DNA of 41,666 nucleotides from a virus. Position numbers and translations under genes: made by a program. Each line of letters begins with the position of its first letter. Within the stretch, counting starts at the first letter, position 1. The notes under the pieces were generated by a model. The model was not told the DNA's origin. It worked only from the letters and a program-made list of their open reading frames with translations, and did not search any database. The stretch spans positions 1-41,666 of the IMG/VR virus record IMGVR_UViG_3300017613_001601; one strand, written 5' to 3'. Shown here piece by piece: positions 31,820 through 37,803 of this stretch.

Positions 31820-32257
31820 CTATTTCCTTAGATGGCTTTTAACAAACTTCCCGCATGCATCATATTCATGCCGGGAGTTCCGCTCCGCATCCGTATACCG
31901 CTCCGCATGCCAATTCGGATAATCAGGCACCAGCAGCATATACCGCTCCGCATCACCGCGACTCTTTATCTCCCGCCCGTCCAGCGGGCCGCCCAGCAGT
32001 TTCAATACTCTCCCGCACCCCTCCTCTTGGCATCGCCTCACCACATCATCAACCAACATCGGCTCGTAAACAGACACAATACTTTCCACCGTAATGGGGG
32101 TGTCCCCTCCGTTTATCTGGTAATACTTGACCAATTCAATGATTTCATCAGCTCCAACACCACAAAATCTCACCCCTTGTTTAATAAACGCATCCATAAA
32201 GTCGGCATAATCAACCGACACAGACTCTCCCAACACATTTTTGATAATAATTTCCAT
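31820..32257 (-). CDS. Small late-operon protein (145 aa)
   Basis: The ORF could start two codons earlier, but GAGGGGAG sits at proper distance for the third codon (ATG at 32257, MEIIIKN), so that start is taken. It overlaps the stop of the upstream gene as TGATG, implying coupling. Contains two Cys (RFCGVG and QEEGCG) and a GGPLDGREI segment like a conserved small phage domain. Function unknown. Confidence 0.6.
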   Translation of the reverse strand: MEIIIKNVLGESVSVDYADFMDAFIKQGVRFCGVGADEIIELVKYYQINGGDTPITVESIVSVYEPMLVDDVVRRCQEEGCGRVLKLLGGPLDGREIKSRGDAERYMLLVPDYPNWHAERYTDAERNSRHEYDACGKFVKSHLRK

Positions 32258-32526
32258 CACCATCTCCCCTCTTCTTGACTCTCATCAGGCTCGTAATGCA
32301 TCCCATCATCATCAGCCAGGTTCTCCCCCACGATCTTCATAACAGGATTCTTCATACTCCCGCCAGACAGCAACCGCTTCGCCATCACCCACCTCACAAG
32401 CCCCCAGCACGTGTCAAACGTACCCTTCTTCTGCTCCATACGCACCACATCAGCACTACAGCAGGCCGCCCCGGCTACACCAACACGGTCAAATTCGTAC
32501 TTCTCCGTCTTCATGAAAAACACCAT
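32257..32526 (-). CDS. Small late-operon protein (89 aa)
   Basis: 89 residues from the first ATG; the ATG four codons later (MKTEKYEFDRVG) is an equally good start since neither has a clear Shine-Dalgarno. Contains a Cys pair (AACC) and an acidic C-terminus (DDDGMHYEPDESQEEG). Preceded by a 16-base direct repeat (32529 and 32562). Function unknown. Confidence 0.5.
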   Translation of the reverse strand: MVFFMKTEKYEFDRVGVAGAACCSADVVRMEQKKGTFDTCWGLVRWVMAKRLLSGGSMKNPVMKIVGENLADDDGMHYEPDESQEEGRW

Positions 32527-32528
32527 GT

Positions 32529-32577
32529 GAAATTTTTTTCAGGTGGTCAACCCTTTTACCCGAAATTTTTTTCAGGT
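32529..32577. repeat. 16-bp direct repeat before the 32526 gene
   Basis: GAAATTTTTTTCAGGT occurs at 32529-32544 and again at 32562-32577, period 33. On the minus strand they are ACCTGAAAAAAATTTC copies just upstream of the gene start, as expected for an operator or duplicated regulatory segment. Confidence 0.55.
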
Positions 32578-32692
32578 AGCCGCTCTTTTGGGGCCTCCGC
32601 TCCGCTATTTCTCAGGCGGGGATGGGGGATTAATCACTTAATATACCACACCCCAAACCACCCTCCGACACCCGCCGGGGAATGCATGCTCA

Positions 32693-32705
32693 CCCCCTGA
32701 GGGGG
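32693..32705. repeat. Small GC dyad in the gap after the small terminase gene
   Basis: CCCCCTGAGGGGG is a perfect dyad with 5-bp arms. No U-tract follows on the minus strand, so it is not a convincing intrinsic terminator. The rest of 32578-32714 shows nothing recognisable. Confidence 0.35.
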
Positions 32706-32714
32706 TAGGGGGGG

Positions 32715-33086
32715 CTATGGCCGCTTGGAAGCCTGATAGGCATCAGGGGCATCCGAATAATCAATGATAGCCAGGGTAATGTCCTGATCAGCCTTGGCAT
32801 ACCCCTCAAGATCAGCGTACAGCTTGGCCGCCTGTGCATTACCGGCCTTGACGGTCTGGGAAAGGTAGGACATTAGCTCCACGCGTGAGGTAATAGCAGC
32901 CGGTAGCGAGGGGGGGAGATTAATCCCCCCATCTTTTTTGGGGTTTTTTGGGGTTTTGGGGGTATTATCTGATATAAGCGGGCGCATGGCATTATAGAGT
33001 GCTTGGTGGATCTCTACTGTCTCTGACAGTCCCTTGATGGCCTTAACTTGCTTACCTGTGATTGCCCATAGAGTTTTATTATCCAT
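32715..33086 (-). CDS. Terminase small subunit candidate
   Basis: 123 residues, first gene of the late operon, behind AGGAGG and an operator-overlapped promoter. The C-terminal half (NAQAAKLYADLEGYAKADQD) with its helical, acidic composition resembles TerS proteins, and an N-terminal basic region (KQVKAIKGLSETVE) could bind DNA. It lies before terminase as in many phages. About 190 bases (32527-32714) downstream hold only the direct repeat and the CCCCCTGAGGGGG dyad at 32693-32705. Confidence 0.65.
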   Translation of the reverse strand: MDNKTLWAITGKQVKAIKGLSETVEIHQALYNAMRPLISDNTPKTPKNPKKDGGINLPPSLPAAITSRVELMSYLSQTVKAGNAQAAKLYADLEGYAKADQDITLAIIDYSDAPDAYQASKRP

Positions 33087-33101
33087 TGATGTCCTCCTTA
33101 A

Positions 33102-33116
33102 TTAGATTGGGTCTAA
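33102..33116. promoter_or_regulatory. Operator palindrome 1 over the late promoter
   Basis: TTAGATTGGGTCTAA: inverted TTAGA and TCTAA arms. It overlaps the TATTTA box of the late promoter, so a bound repressor would block it. The same dyad, with different centre, is at 33207. The regulator is not identified; the winged-helix protein at 37796 is one candidate. Confidence 0.55.
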
Positions 33117-33142
33117 ATACCACGGGGGTGGGACAGAGTCAA
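33114..33142 (-). promoter_or_regulatory. Late (minus-strand) promoter
   Basis: TTGACT (33137-33142), 17-base spacer and TATTTA (33114-33119) on the minus strand, leading to AGGAGG and the small terminase gene. The -10 box lies within the palindrome at 33102. Confidence 0.6.
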
Positions 33143-33206
33143 TAGTGATCTGATCTTATAGGGGTATTGTCTTGATTGTCGTGCGCATTATTATAGGGGC
33201 TGTTAA

Positions 33207-33221
33207 TTAGATTAAATCTAA
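33207..33221. promoter_or_regulatory. Operator palindrome 2 in the divergent region
   Basis: TTAGATTAAATCTAA, perfect dyad with the same half-sites as at 33102, 105 bp away. Its position between the two divergent promoters suggests looping or shared repression of both. Confidence 0.55.
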
Positions 33222-33236
33222 GTTGACGTTGTAAAG

Positions 33237-33251
33237 CGTTGCATTGCAACG
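33237..33251. promoter_or_regulatory. Third dyad CGTTGCATTGCAACG
   Basis: CGTTGCA-T-TGCAACG is a perfect 15-bp dyad about 40 bp upstream of the early promoter. Unlike the TTAGA-type operators it is GC-rich. It could be an operator or origin element. Confidence 0.45.
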
Positions 33252-33288
33252 GGTTAAGTATTTAATTGGAAATAATTGGAGATAATAG

Positions 33289-33317
33289 TTGACCTCACAC
33301 GGCCAAGAGGTTAGAGT
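33289..33317 (+). promoter_or_regulatory. Early promoter 1
   Basis: TTGACC, 17-base spacer and TAGAGT (33312-33317), preceded by GGAGATAATAG. A near-identical copy lies at 34740-34768, so both likely share a dedicated sigma interaction. It starts the plus-strand unit. Confidence 0.65.
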
Positions 33318-33368
33318 ATGCTTGATGGTTGGGACAGGCCCGGCCGCAAACCGAAACGGAGAAAACAA

Positions 33369-33557
33369 ATGAAATATTGTAATATCAAAACCGCACTAGG
33401 CACATGGACCCTCACCTCTGATCACACTCGCCGCATCGTTAAGCGCTACCGCGTTATTCGACCGGCCTGCTCGCCGGAATACGCCTCTGCCGGGTATATT
33501 GTGGGGGTCAATGGCATGGAAAAATTTATTTGCGCGTCCGATATACGCCCGGCCTGA
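33369..33557 (+). CDS. First early protein (62 aa)
   Basis: Start at 33369 (MKYCNIKTAL) rather than 33318, which lies at the expected transcription start, 1 base after the -10 box. CGGAGAAAAC precedes it. Contains TLTSDHTRRIVKRYRVIRPA, a basic segment. Unknown. The region after the stop holds a GCCGCCCC-GCAG-GGGGCGGC hairpin (33569-33588) without a U-tract, perhaps reducing read-through. Confidence 0.6.
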   Translation: MKYCNIKTALGTWTLTSDHTRRIVKRYRVIRPACSPEYASAGYIVGVNGMEKFICASDIRPA

Positions 33558-33568
33558 CCGTTCAATTC

Positions 33569-33588
33569 GCCGCCCCGCAGGGGGCGGC
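33569..33588 (+). terminator. Strong hairpin without U-tract
   Basis: GCCGCCCC GCAG GGGGCGGC, 8-bp stem, 10 bases after the first early gene's stop. Lacks a U-run, so a processing or attenuating hairpin is as likely as a terminator. Confidence 0.45.
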
Positions 33589-33647
33589 TTAAAGCCGTTA
33601 AACTTACAAAGACCAAGACAGAACCAAAACCGAAATGGAGACAGAAA

Positions 33648-34166
33648 ATGAAAGAAAATAACGAAGGAAAATACTACATCACCGTGACCGCCGAAGCATA
33701 CGGCACCACCGGACAACTCTGCTTAGATGGACATAGCACCTCTGATCTGTGCTTCGAGGGGGCGGATGTGGAGTTTGACACGTTTGAAGAGGCTAAGGCC
33801 GCCGCTGAAAAGATCGACTTGAATAATTTCGTCGATTGGGTGCTCGAGGAAATGAAATTTGAAACCGTTGACACCCCCGCCGGAGGTCATGTTACCGCCG
33901 AAGTTATGGAGGGCGACGGCGGCCTGGTCGGGTATAAATATGAACATACCGACGGCGGATTTATCGAAATTAAATCAATCCGCGTCGGTTTCGAATCAGC
34001 ACAGGCCGGGATCGATGTGACGTCCAGCACCTCCGCCGACCTTTGCGCGGATTGCCCTGAATGCGGACTGATAGACGCTTATGTATCCAGCGGCGAACAC
34101 GCCGAAAACGGCGGCGACTTCGTCCAATGTTCTGGCTGTGGCAATTGGTTCTACATTCATTGGTAA
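33648..34166 (+). CDS. Early zinc-ribbon protein (172 aa)
   Basis: 172 residues: N-terminal 110 are strand-rich and acidic (EEAKAAAEKIDLNNFVDWVL), and the C-terminus has CADCPECGLIDAYVSS then FVQCSGCGNWFYIHW, four CxxC-type cysteines of a zinc ribbon. Preceded by TGGAGACAG. Possibly modulates a host protein or binds nucleic acid; unrecognised. Confidence 0.65.
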   Translation: MKENNEGKYYITVTAEAYGTTGQLCLDGHSTSDLCFEGADVEFDTFEEAKAAAEKIDLNNFVDWVLEEMKFETVDTPAGGHVTAEVMEGDGGLVGYKYEHTDGGFIEIKSIRVGFESAQAGIDVTSSTSADLCADCPECGLIDAYVSSGEHAENGGDFVQCSGCGNWFYIHW

Positions 34167-34240
34167 CAAAACCCCGCGCCGCTCGGGAAATAGCGGCAAC
34201 AATTTTAGAACTGAAACACTAACCGAAACGGAGACAGGAA

Positions 34241-34525
34241 ATGAAAACAGGAAATGAAAACAAAAACACGCAAACAGAATATTTAATCCAGGGGTTAGAA
34301 GACGGCATTGTTAAAGACTGCCTAACGGCTTACGGATTTGAAAGCATGGAACAGAAAGCAAGCGGCAACTGGTCAACGTGGTTTGAAGAAGTCGCTATTT
34401 ATGACATAACAAACCCCGCAAGCCCCGTATTCATACAGAAACGCAAAGCGGGTAACGAATGTCCCGTCTGGGGCGAACCCTTCTCTTTGAGAGAGGCCAT
34501 GACGGAAAGCGAGCGGCCTTTTTAA
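34241..34525 (+). CDS. Early acidic protein (94 aa)
   Basis: 94 residues (MKTGNENKNTQTEYLIQGLE), acidic, with FEEVAIYDITNPASPVFIQK and a C-terminal SERPF. Ribosome binding site CGGAGACAGG. Unknown. Short leader segments of the early genes share GAAACGGAGACAGGAA. Confidence 0.6.
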   Translation: MKTGNENKNTQTEYLIQGLEDGIVKDCLTAYGFESMEQKASGNWSTWFEEVAIYDITNPASPVFIQKRKAGNECPVWGEPFSLREAMTESERPF

Positions 34526-34559
34526 CCGCCAACCAAAAACCGAAAGTGAGAAAGACGAA

Positions 34560-34721
34560 ATGAAGAAAAACATAACACTCGACGGCGAACCCGCAGTGGT
34601 CGCACAAAAAGAAGATGGTTTTTTTGTTGTAAAGCGGTTGGACGGGCGCGGCGGGGATGTAGAATTTTCGCAAACCGCAGTAACGCGCATACTCTCAAAA
34701 GATGCCAACTTTATAAGCTAA
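34560..34721 (+). CDS. Small early protein (53 aa)
   Basis: 53 residues beginning MKKNITLDGEPAVVAQKEDG and ending LSKDANFIS. Start preceded by AAAGTGAGAAAGACG, a rather poor ribosome binding site. Function unknown. Confidence 0.6.
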   Translation: MKKNITLDGEPAVVAQKEDGFFVVKRLDGRGGDVEFSQTAVTRILSKDANFIS

Positions 34722-34739
34722 ATTTGTTGGAGATAATAG

Positions 34740-34768
34740 TTGACCTTATACGGCTAAGGGATTAGAGT
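34740..34768 (+). promoter_or_regulatory. Early promoter 2
   Basis: TTGACC (34740-34745), 17-base spacer, TAGAGT (34763-34768). Spacer and flanks closely match promoter 1 (33289), including GGAGATAATAG upstream. Transcribes the leader with the Met-Arg-Arg ORF. Confidence 0.65.
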
Positions 34769-34816
34769 TTAGATGCTTAATGGATAATGAATATCTAAAT
34801 CAAACGGAGAAAAATT

Positions 34817-34828
34817 ATGCGCCGCTAA
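34817..34828 (+). CDS. Three-codon leader ORF, Met-Arg-Arg
   Basis: ATG CGC CGC TAA after CGGAGAAAAATT, a good ribosome binding site at normal distance. The next bases can form either of two exclusive hairpins (34828-34898). Translation of two consecutive Arg codons could sense ribosome progress or arginine/tRNA supply and decide between them. Tiny size makes the ORF's reality uncertain. Confidence 0.4.
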   Translation: MRR

Positions 34829-34898
34829 TAAAACTGCACTGAGGCAATGAGCTCAGAAAAACTCTAACTGCCCTCCTTTTTAGCGGGGGCAGTTTTAT
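34828..34898 (+). promoter_or_regulatory. Possible attenuator with exclusive hairpins
   Basis: Structure 1 pairs ATAAAACTGC (34828-34837) with GCAGTTTTAT (34889-34898), 10/10. Structure 2 pairs AACTGCCC (34866-34873) with GGGCAGTT (34887-34894), followed by TTAT, like a terminator. Both use the same 3' bases, so only one can form. Between them CTGAG and CTCAG can make a small stem. Confidence 0.45.
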
Positions 34899-34923
34899 CA
34901 GCAAACCGAAATGGAGACAGGAA

Positions 34924-35172
34924 ATGAAAATCAAACACAGCTACAGAATCGCAATCCAAACGAAATACATCGGCCCGACCAATTACAGATGGTCACGGGT
35001 AAAAGCATTCGGCCCTGACGGTCAAACACTTACCCTTGATTGGGATGATGCATTGAACATGGAAGAAAATCACGCTGAAGCAGTAAAAGCCCTTTGTAAG
35101 AAATTCGAGTGGGGCGGAACGTGGACGCTTGGCGGAACTAAAATCGGCTATTGCGCAGTACAAACGAACTAA
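34924..35172 (+). CDS. Early basic protein (82 aa)
   Basis: 82 residues, MKIKHSYRIAIQTKYIGPTN, with conserved-looking KAFGPDGQTLTLDWDDALNM and a C-terminal GGTKIGYCAVQTN. Preceded by TGGAGACAGG. Followed by a small hairpin terminator (35177). Downstream of the attenuator-like leader, so the likely regulated target. Confidence 0.6.
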   Translation: MKIKHSYRIAIQTKYIGPTNYRWSRVKAFGPDGQTLTLDWDDALNMEENHAEAVKALCKKFEWGGTWTLGGTKIGYCAVQTN

Positions 35173-35176
35173 AAAA

Positions 35177-35196
35177 CCCCGCTTCGGCGGGTTGTA
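35177..35196 (+). terminator. Short hairpin terminator CCCGC-TTCG-GCGGG
   Basis: 5-bp stem closed by a stable TTCG tetraloop, followed by TTGT only. Directly after the 34924 stop. Weak terminator. Confidence 0.5.
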
Positions 35197-35225
35197 AGAA
35201 CCAAACCGAAAAGGAGAAAGAGGAA

Positions 35226-35498
35226 ATGAAAGTTGAAATCGCAGCAACCTACACTACTAAAAAAATTGAAATCACCGACGAGCTCTCAGAAAGTAGCTAC
35301 GGAATCCCAGTATGTGTGATTGATAACGTCGCTTACGGCCCTGCTGATAATGCTCCTCTGTACACTCGCCTAGACAATCCCGATGATTTTATAGGAGATA
35401 AATATCCCTCTCTCGGCCGGGCTGTCCAGCATCTGGTTTGTGATGCTCAATTAAGTGACGAGGATTATGCATTCTGTCAAAAATTTTACCACCGGTGA
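35226..35498 (+). CDS. Early protein (90 aa)
   Basis: Start at 35226 chosen after AAGGAGAAAGAGG; an in-frame ATG at 35151 would overlap the upstream gene and the hairpin. 90 residues with SSYGIPVCVIDNVAYGPADN and DEDYAFCQKFYHR. Unknown. The following 77 bases (35499-35575) show no gene. Confidence 0.6.
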   Translation: MKVEIAATYTTKKIEITDELSESSYGIPVCVIDNVAYGPADNAPLYTRLDNPDDFIGDKYPSLGRAVQHLVCDAQLSDEDYAFCQKFYHR

Positions 35499-35575
35499 AA
35501 TAAGCCTCTGACGCCGAACCACGGTCATGCTAACACGTCATATTAAATGGTCAATTCGGGCCAAAGTAGGAAAAG

Positions 35576-35713
35576 ATGAACAATAAAACACTGATTAAGC
35601 TTGCCGGAAACGGCGCAGGCGTGATCCCTGCTCATGAGTACCAGCAGGCAAAGAACGACTGGCCTGCGAGTGCGATTGCCGACCTGCTCCGGCTAATCGA
35701 AAAAACAGAATGA
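35576..35713 (+). CDS. Small early protein (45 aa)
   Basis: 45 residues: MNNKTLIKLAGNGAGVIPAH, then EYQQAKNDWPASAIADLLRL. Start 12 bases after AGTAGGAA. Its end overlaps the next mini-ORF as ATGA. The last gene before the right-hand cassette array. No family recognised. Confidence 0.6.
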   Translation: MNNKTLIKLAGNGAGVIPAHEYQQAKNDWPASAIADLLRLIEKTE

Positions 35714-35775
35714 GCGATAAAATGAATTCGATGGTTAGTCTAAAGTTGAACAATCAACGAAGGAGAGAAACGTGA
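35710..35775 (+). CDS. Mini-ORF (21 aa) at the first right-hand cassette site
   Basis: 21 residues (MSDKMNSMVSLKLNNQRRRE), ATGA-coupled to the upstream gene. Its Met-Val-Ser is encoded by GATGGTTAGTC, the site core. Probably only a by-product of the site, with the real gene (35772) in the cassette behind it. Confidence 0.35.
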   Translation: MSDKMNSMVSLKLNNQRRRET

Positions 35776-35943
35776 AAGCAGAACACGACGGAATAAAACT
35801 CACACTAACAAAACCAGAAAGCCTCTTGCTCAAAGAGTTGGCTGGGAAAATAACAGGGCAAATGATAACAGAGCAAATGAAGCTTACAGGCGAACATGGT
35901 GCCTTCTGCGATAATCTTTACGATTTGCTTTGTGAAGACTAAC
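35734..35943 (+). repeat. Cassette GTTAGTCT to AGACTAAC
   Basis: GTTAGTCT (35734-35741) and AGACTAAC (35936-35943) are 8/8 complementary. The cassette holds one ORF-complete gene (35772). The left arm of its site is only weakly visible. Confidence 0.75.
35772..35942 (+). CDS. Small cassette protein with GTG start (56 aa)
   Basis: GTG start with AAGGAGAGAAAC before it; 56 residues (VKAEHDGIKLTLTKPESLLL, ending NLYDLLCED), helical with an acidic C-terminus. It has its own ribosome binding site, as in ORF-complete cassettes. Stop within the closing core AGACTAAC. Unknown. Confidence 0.65.
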   Translation: MKAEHDGIKLTLTKPESLLLKELAGKITGQMITEQMKLTGEHGAFCDNLYDLLCED

Positions 35944-36037
35944 GACAAGATAACCAGCGGGAAAACCGCGAAGGGGTCAAGATGAAGGATAAAATTTCGG
36001 GCGGTTTTCACCGTATGGTTCATTTTCTGGTTAGTTT
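35936..36037 (+). repeat. attC-like site P (96 bp identical to site L)
   Basis: 35939-36034 is base-for-base identical to 6449-6544. The preceding cassette closes with AGACTAAC and the following opens with GTTAGTTT (36030-36037), complementary to AAACTAAC (36191-36198), 8/8. Identity of these sites in different arrays indicates recent recombination or duplication. Confidence 0.9.
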
Positions 36038-36197
36038 TTTTACTCTGCGATACGAGATTCAAGAGCGTTTAATGGGAGGACAAAACTACTGGATGATTGA
36101 CAGAATCTACATGGGAGAAAGAGTGTTTTTTGAACGGTGGAACACGCCTGAGTCAGCCCAAAAACGTTTGGATGAACTTAACGGATTCATAAACTAA
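35982..36197 (+). CDS. Cassette protein with site-L-type N-terminus (71 aa)
   Basis: 71 residues. Residues 1-18 (MKDKISGGFHRMVHFLVS) are identical to the 6492 protein; after VS the two differ completely. Specific part: an aromatic/basic segment (LMGGQNYWMIDRIYMGERVF) and a helical end (ESAQKRLDELNGFIN), perhaps a small DNA-binding or MTH-like domain. Function unknown. Confidence 0.65.
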   Translation: MKDKISGGFHRMVHFLVSFFTLRYEIQERLMGGQNYWMIDRIYMGERVFFERWNTPESAQKRLDELNGFIN

Positions 36198-36288
36198 CGA
36201 CAACCATGAGGCTGAAGAGCCGAAGAAGAAACAATGACTGAAACAAAAAAGCGTGACGGCCTTGATAGCCTCGATGAACTGATTAGCC
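36191..36288 (+). repeat. attC-like site Q with mutated core
   Basis: Arms as in sites C and D (CATGAGGCT against AGCCTCGATG). The core is ATTAGC instead of GTTAGC, and the cassette's end is GCTAAT instead of GCTAAC (36487-36492): both ends changed together, as expected if the pairing must be kept. Confidence 0.8.
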
Positions 36289-36491
36289 TACTGAAAGAGC
36301 GTCCCGGTCGGACTTGTACTGAGATCGGAGAATCTCTGTGGGGCGGAACAATGACCGCCAAAGCGAGAGACCGCCAGCACTACGCAAGACCGGCCGGCAA
36401 GCTGGTCAAACGAGCAATGGCACTTGGGCTTGTGCGGGAACGCCGCATCTTTGGGAAAAGACATATGCGCCGTGAATTCTTAGCACGCTAA
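36234..36491 (+). CDS. Winged-helix-like cassette protein
   Basis: 85 residues. After the shared MTETKKRDGLDSLDELI, the specific part ERPGRTCTEIGESLWGGTMT, then GKLVKRAMALGLVRERRIFG reads as a winged-helix DNA-binding domain (helix-turn-helix plus basic wing). Likely a small regulator or accessory factor. Ends in the closing core GCTAAT. Confidence 0.6.
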   Translation: MTETKKRDGLDSLDELISLLKERPGRTCTEIGESLWGGTMTAKARDRQHYARPAGKLVKRAMALGLVRERRIFGKRHMRREFLAR

Positions 36492-36530
36492 TGCATGAAT
36501 GAAACTGAAGAAACGATGCGATCTGGCACG
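36487..36530 (+). repeat. Degenerate site with half-lost arm
   Basis: Left GCTAATGCATGAATGAAACTG resembles the usual left arm, but the right arm is missing. The next cassette seems to open at TCTGGCACG (36522-36530), matching CGTGCCAAC (36563-36571) at 7 of 9 bases. A deletion within a site is the likely history. Confidence 0.45.
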
Positions 36531-36616
36531 ACTACAAGGACAAGGTGCGTCCGATCATTGAGCGTGCCAACGCAAATGGTGACTCTTCACCGGAAACCAC
36601 GAAGGAGATTACATGA
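36495..36616 (+). pseudogene. Frameshifted tiny cassette gene
   Basis: The ATG at 36495 starts MNETEETMRS, but a good coding frame (DAIWHDYKDKVRPIIERANA) is one base out and ends with TGA at 36614-36616, overlapping the next ATG. A one-base loss around 36515 would restore a single protein starting MNETEE. Either a pseudogene or a chimera left by the degenerate site. Confidence 0.5.
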
Positions 36617-36676
36617 GCAACAAAACAAAAAAGCAACCGGACGGGTCGGTGATAGAGTCCAACAAATTGTTGGATG
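36563..36676 (+). repeat. attC-like site S
   Basis: Left CCAACGCAAATGGTGACTCT with TCACCGG pairs with the right GGTGATAGAGTCCAACAAAT over about 25 bases with few mismatches; arm bases are unrelated to the other sites, yet still pair. Core GTTGGATG (36669-36676), complementary to CATCCAAC (36791-36798), 8/8. Confidence 0.85.
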
Positions 36677-36828
36677 ATTTGGTCAAATTGGTCAAGGCGG
36701 TCGAGACGGAAACATACGGCGGAATCTACGTCTGCGATGTTGACGAAACGAACTGGTTTGACATGAGGGATGAAGTGTTGGTTAGAGCAACATCCAACGC
36801 CTGCTGTCAGCCTGAGAGAGCGGAGTGA
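36613..36828 (+). CDS. Cassette protein (71 aa) with conserved arm codons
   Basis: 71 residues starting MSNKTKKQPDGSVIESNKLL; the first 20 belong to site S. Specific part: DDLVKLVKAVETETYGGIYV, DVDETNWFDM and a Cys-containing end. GAAGGAGATT before the ATG. Unknown. Confidence 0.6.
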   Translation: MSNKTKKQPDGSVIESNKLLDDLVKLVKAVETETYGGIYVCDVDETNWFDMRDEVLVRATSNACCQPERAE

Positions 36829-36858
36829 ACGATAGGATGAACGCGCTTGTTGAATTTC
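36791..36858 (+). repeat. attC-like site T
   Basis: Left CATCCAACGCCTGCTGTCAG pairs with right CTATCG..AGGATGAACGCGCTTGTTG with bulges. Core GTTGAATTTC (36849-36858) fits GTTRRRY and is complementary to GAAATTCAAC (37058-37067), 10/10. Confidence 0.75.
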
Positions 36859-36890
36859 AATTTGAACAGAGGAAAGAAAATGGATGTTGA
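36837..36890 (+). CDS. 17-residue ORF in site T
   Basis: 17 residues (MNALVEFQFEQRKENGC), reading out of site T into the cassette and overlapping the real gene start. Likely unimportant or a coupling leader. Confidence 0.3.
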   Translation: MNALVEFQFEQRKENGC

Positions 36891-37059
36891 AAACTATAAA
36901 TTTAAGAAGGGTCAAAAATTCCACCTTGATTCCATCTACTCAGTCCAAGGGTTGGGTGGGGGTGATTGGTGGGAACACGAAGACGATTGTGAATATTCCG
37001 ACAACGTTATAATCACAAAAACCATTGAAATAAAAATCAATGTTAAAATCACGGATTGA
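36880..37059 (+). CDS. Small cassette protein (59 aa)
   Basis: 59 residues: MDVENYKFKKGQKFHLDSIY, then GGGDWWEHEDDCEY and a strand-like tail KTIEIKINVKITD. GAGGAAAG upstream of the ATG, so the cassette is ORF-complete. Closing core overlaps the stop region. Unknown. Confidence 0.65.
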   Translation: MDVENYKFKKGQKFHLDSIYSVQGLGGGDWWEHEDDCEYSDNVIITKTIEIKINVKITD

Positions 37060-37118
37060 AATTCAACAGGTGATATAAATATAAAAAGTCCATCTACGAA
37101 GATATTAAAGGAGAAAAG
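37058..37118 (+). repeat. Array-end element (full copy 3)
   Basis: GAAATTCAAC followed by AGGTGATATAAATATAAAAA and GTCCATCTACGAAGATATT, then AAAGGAGAAAAG and ATG, very like 395-453. It ends the right-hand array and leads into non-cassette genes. Confidence 0.7.
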
Positions 37119-37274
37119 ATGAACTATACATTGCCAAATTCCGGAAATTACCCTCCGGGAATGACCGATGCCGACTACCGCCACGTTAACGGTGAGGAAG
37201 AGGAATTCGATGAAGGGGCCGATCCGAGGGATGATGCGCATGATGGGAAAGATTATGACAAAAGAAGAAAATAG
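37119..37274 (+). CDS. Small acidic protein (51 aa) after the array
   Basis: 51 residues: [20 protein letters not shown], then the very acidic [20 protein letters not shown] and a basic KRRK tail. AAGGAG upstream. Overlaps the next gene by 20 bases. Highly acidic small phage proteins can mimic DNA or inhibit host proteins; that is only a suggestion. Confidence 0.6.
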   Translation: MNYTLPNSGNYPPGMTDADYRHVNGEEEEFDEGADPRDDAHDGKDYDKRRK

Positions 37275-37803
37275 AATCAGATGTCTTGATTACAGAAATC
37301 GCAACAGGGAAAAGATGCGTGAGTACGAACGGAAACGGTCACAAACAAGAACAGCTAGAGCACCTGAAAGAGAATGTTTGCTTTGCGGGTGTATATTCAA
37401 ATCATACCGGAAAGATCAAAAATATTGCTCTAAATCATGTCAAGCAAAACACGCCAACACGGGGCGCGTACAACCACGAAGTGCTGTTGAGGCCAATAAG
37501 ATTGCGCGAGAAAACCACCCCAACACAGGACGGTTTGAAACAAACAAGCATGCAAAACATTGGCGTATTACTGATCCTCATGGATGTAACTATGAATTTG
37601 ATAACCTTGAGCATTTTGTTAGGAATAATTCTGAATTGTTTGAAGGTGGGGATGTGGAAAGCGACCCCAGCCTTGCCGCGCACCAGCTTCGGCGGCTTCG
37701 ACCCGACAGAAAGCACAGGATAAATTCATGGAAGGGCTGGGCTTGGAATTTCAATACTGCCAACAGAAACATAAATGGAAAAAGGAAAACACAATATGAG
37801 TGA
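37255..37803 (+). CDS. Homing-endonuclease-like zinc protein (182 aa)
   Basis: 182 residues. ATG at 37255 ([15 protein letters not shown]) is preferred over the 37168 start, which reads through the upstream gene. Residues 41-62, [19 protein letters not shown] plus SKSC, form a zinc knuckle (C41, C44, C58, C62). The C-terminal [20 protein letters not shown] and KGW motif are typical of the DNA-binding module of phage homing-like enzymes. No clear HNH or GIY-YIG catalytic motif is seen. The last residues (NRNINGK) come from an array-end element. Confidence 0.65.
   Translation: MTKEENRIRCLDYRNRNREKMREYERKRSQTRTARAPERECLLCGCIFKSYRKDQKYCSKSCQAKHANTGRVQPRSAVEANKIARENHPNTGRFETNKHAKHWRITDPHGCNYEFDNLEHFVRNNSELFEGGDVESDPSLAAHQLRRLRPDRKHRINSWKGWAWNFNTANRNINGKRKTQYE
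37759..37795 (+). repeat. Array-end element (short variant)
   Basis: GCCAAC followed by AGAAACATAAATGGAAAAAG, as at 3738 and 7818. No matching GTT core is found upstream, so this may be the remnant of a lost cassette. Confidence 0.5.

Noticed and set aside
32275-32700. Plus-strand 141-codon ORF in the gap before the small terminase gene
   Set aside because: His/Pro-rich shadow of the minus-strand genes, no recognisable domain, opposite to local transcription.
33318-33368. Earlier start at 33318 for the first early gene
   Set aside because: It directly follows the -10 box, so it would lie at or before the transcription start; the 33369 ATG has a proper ribosome binding site.
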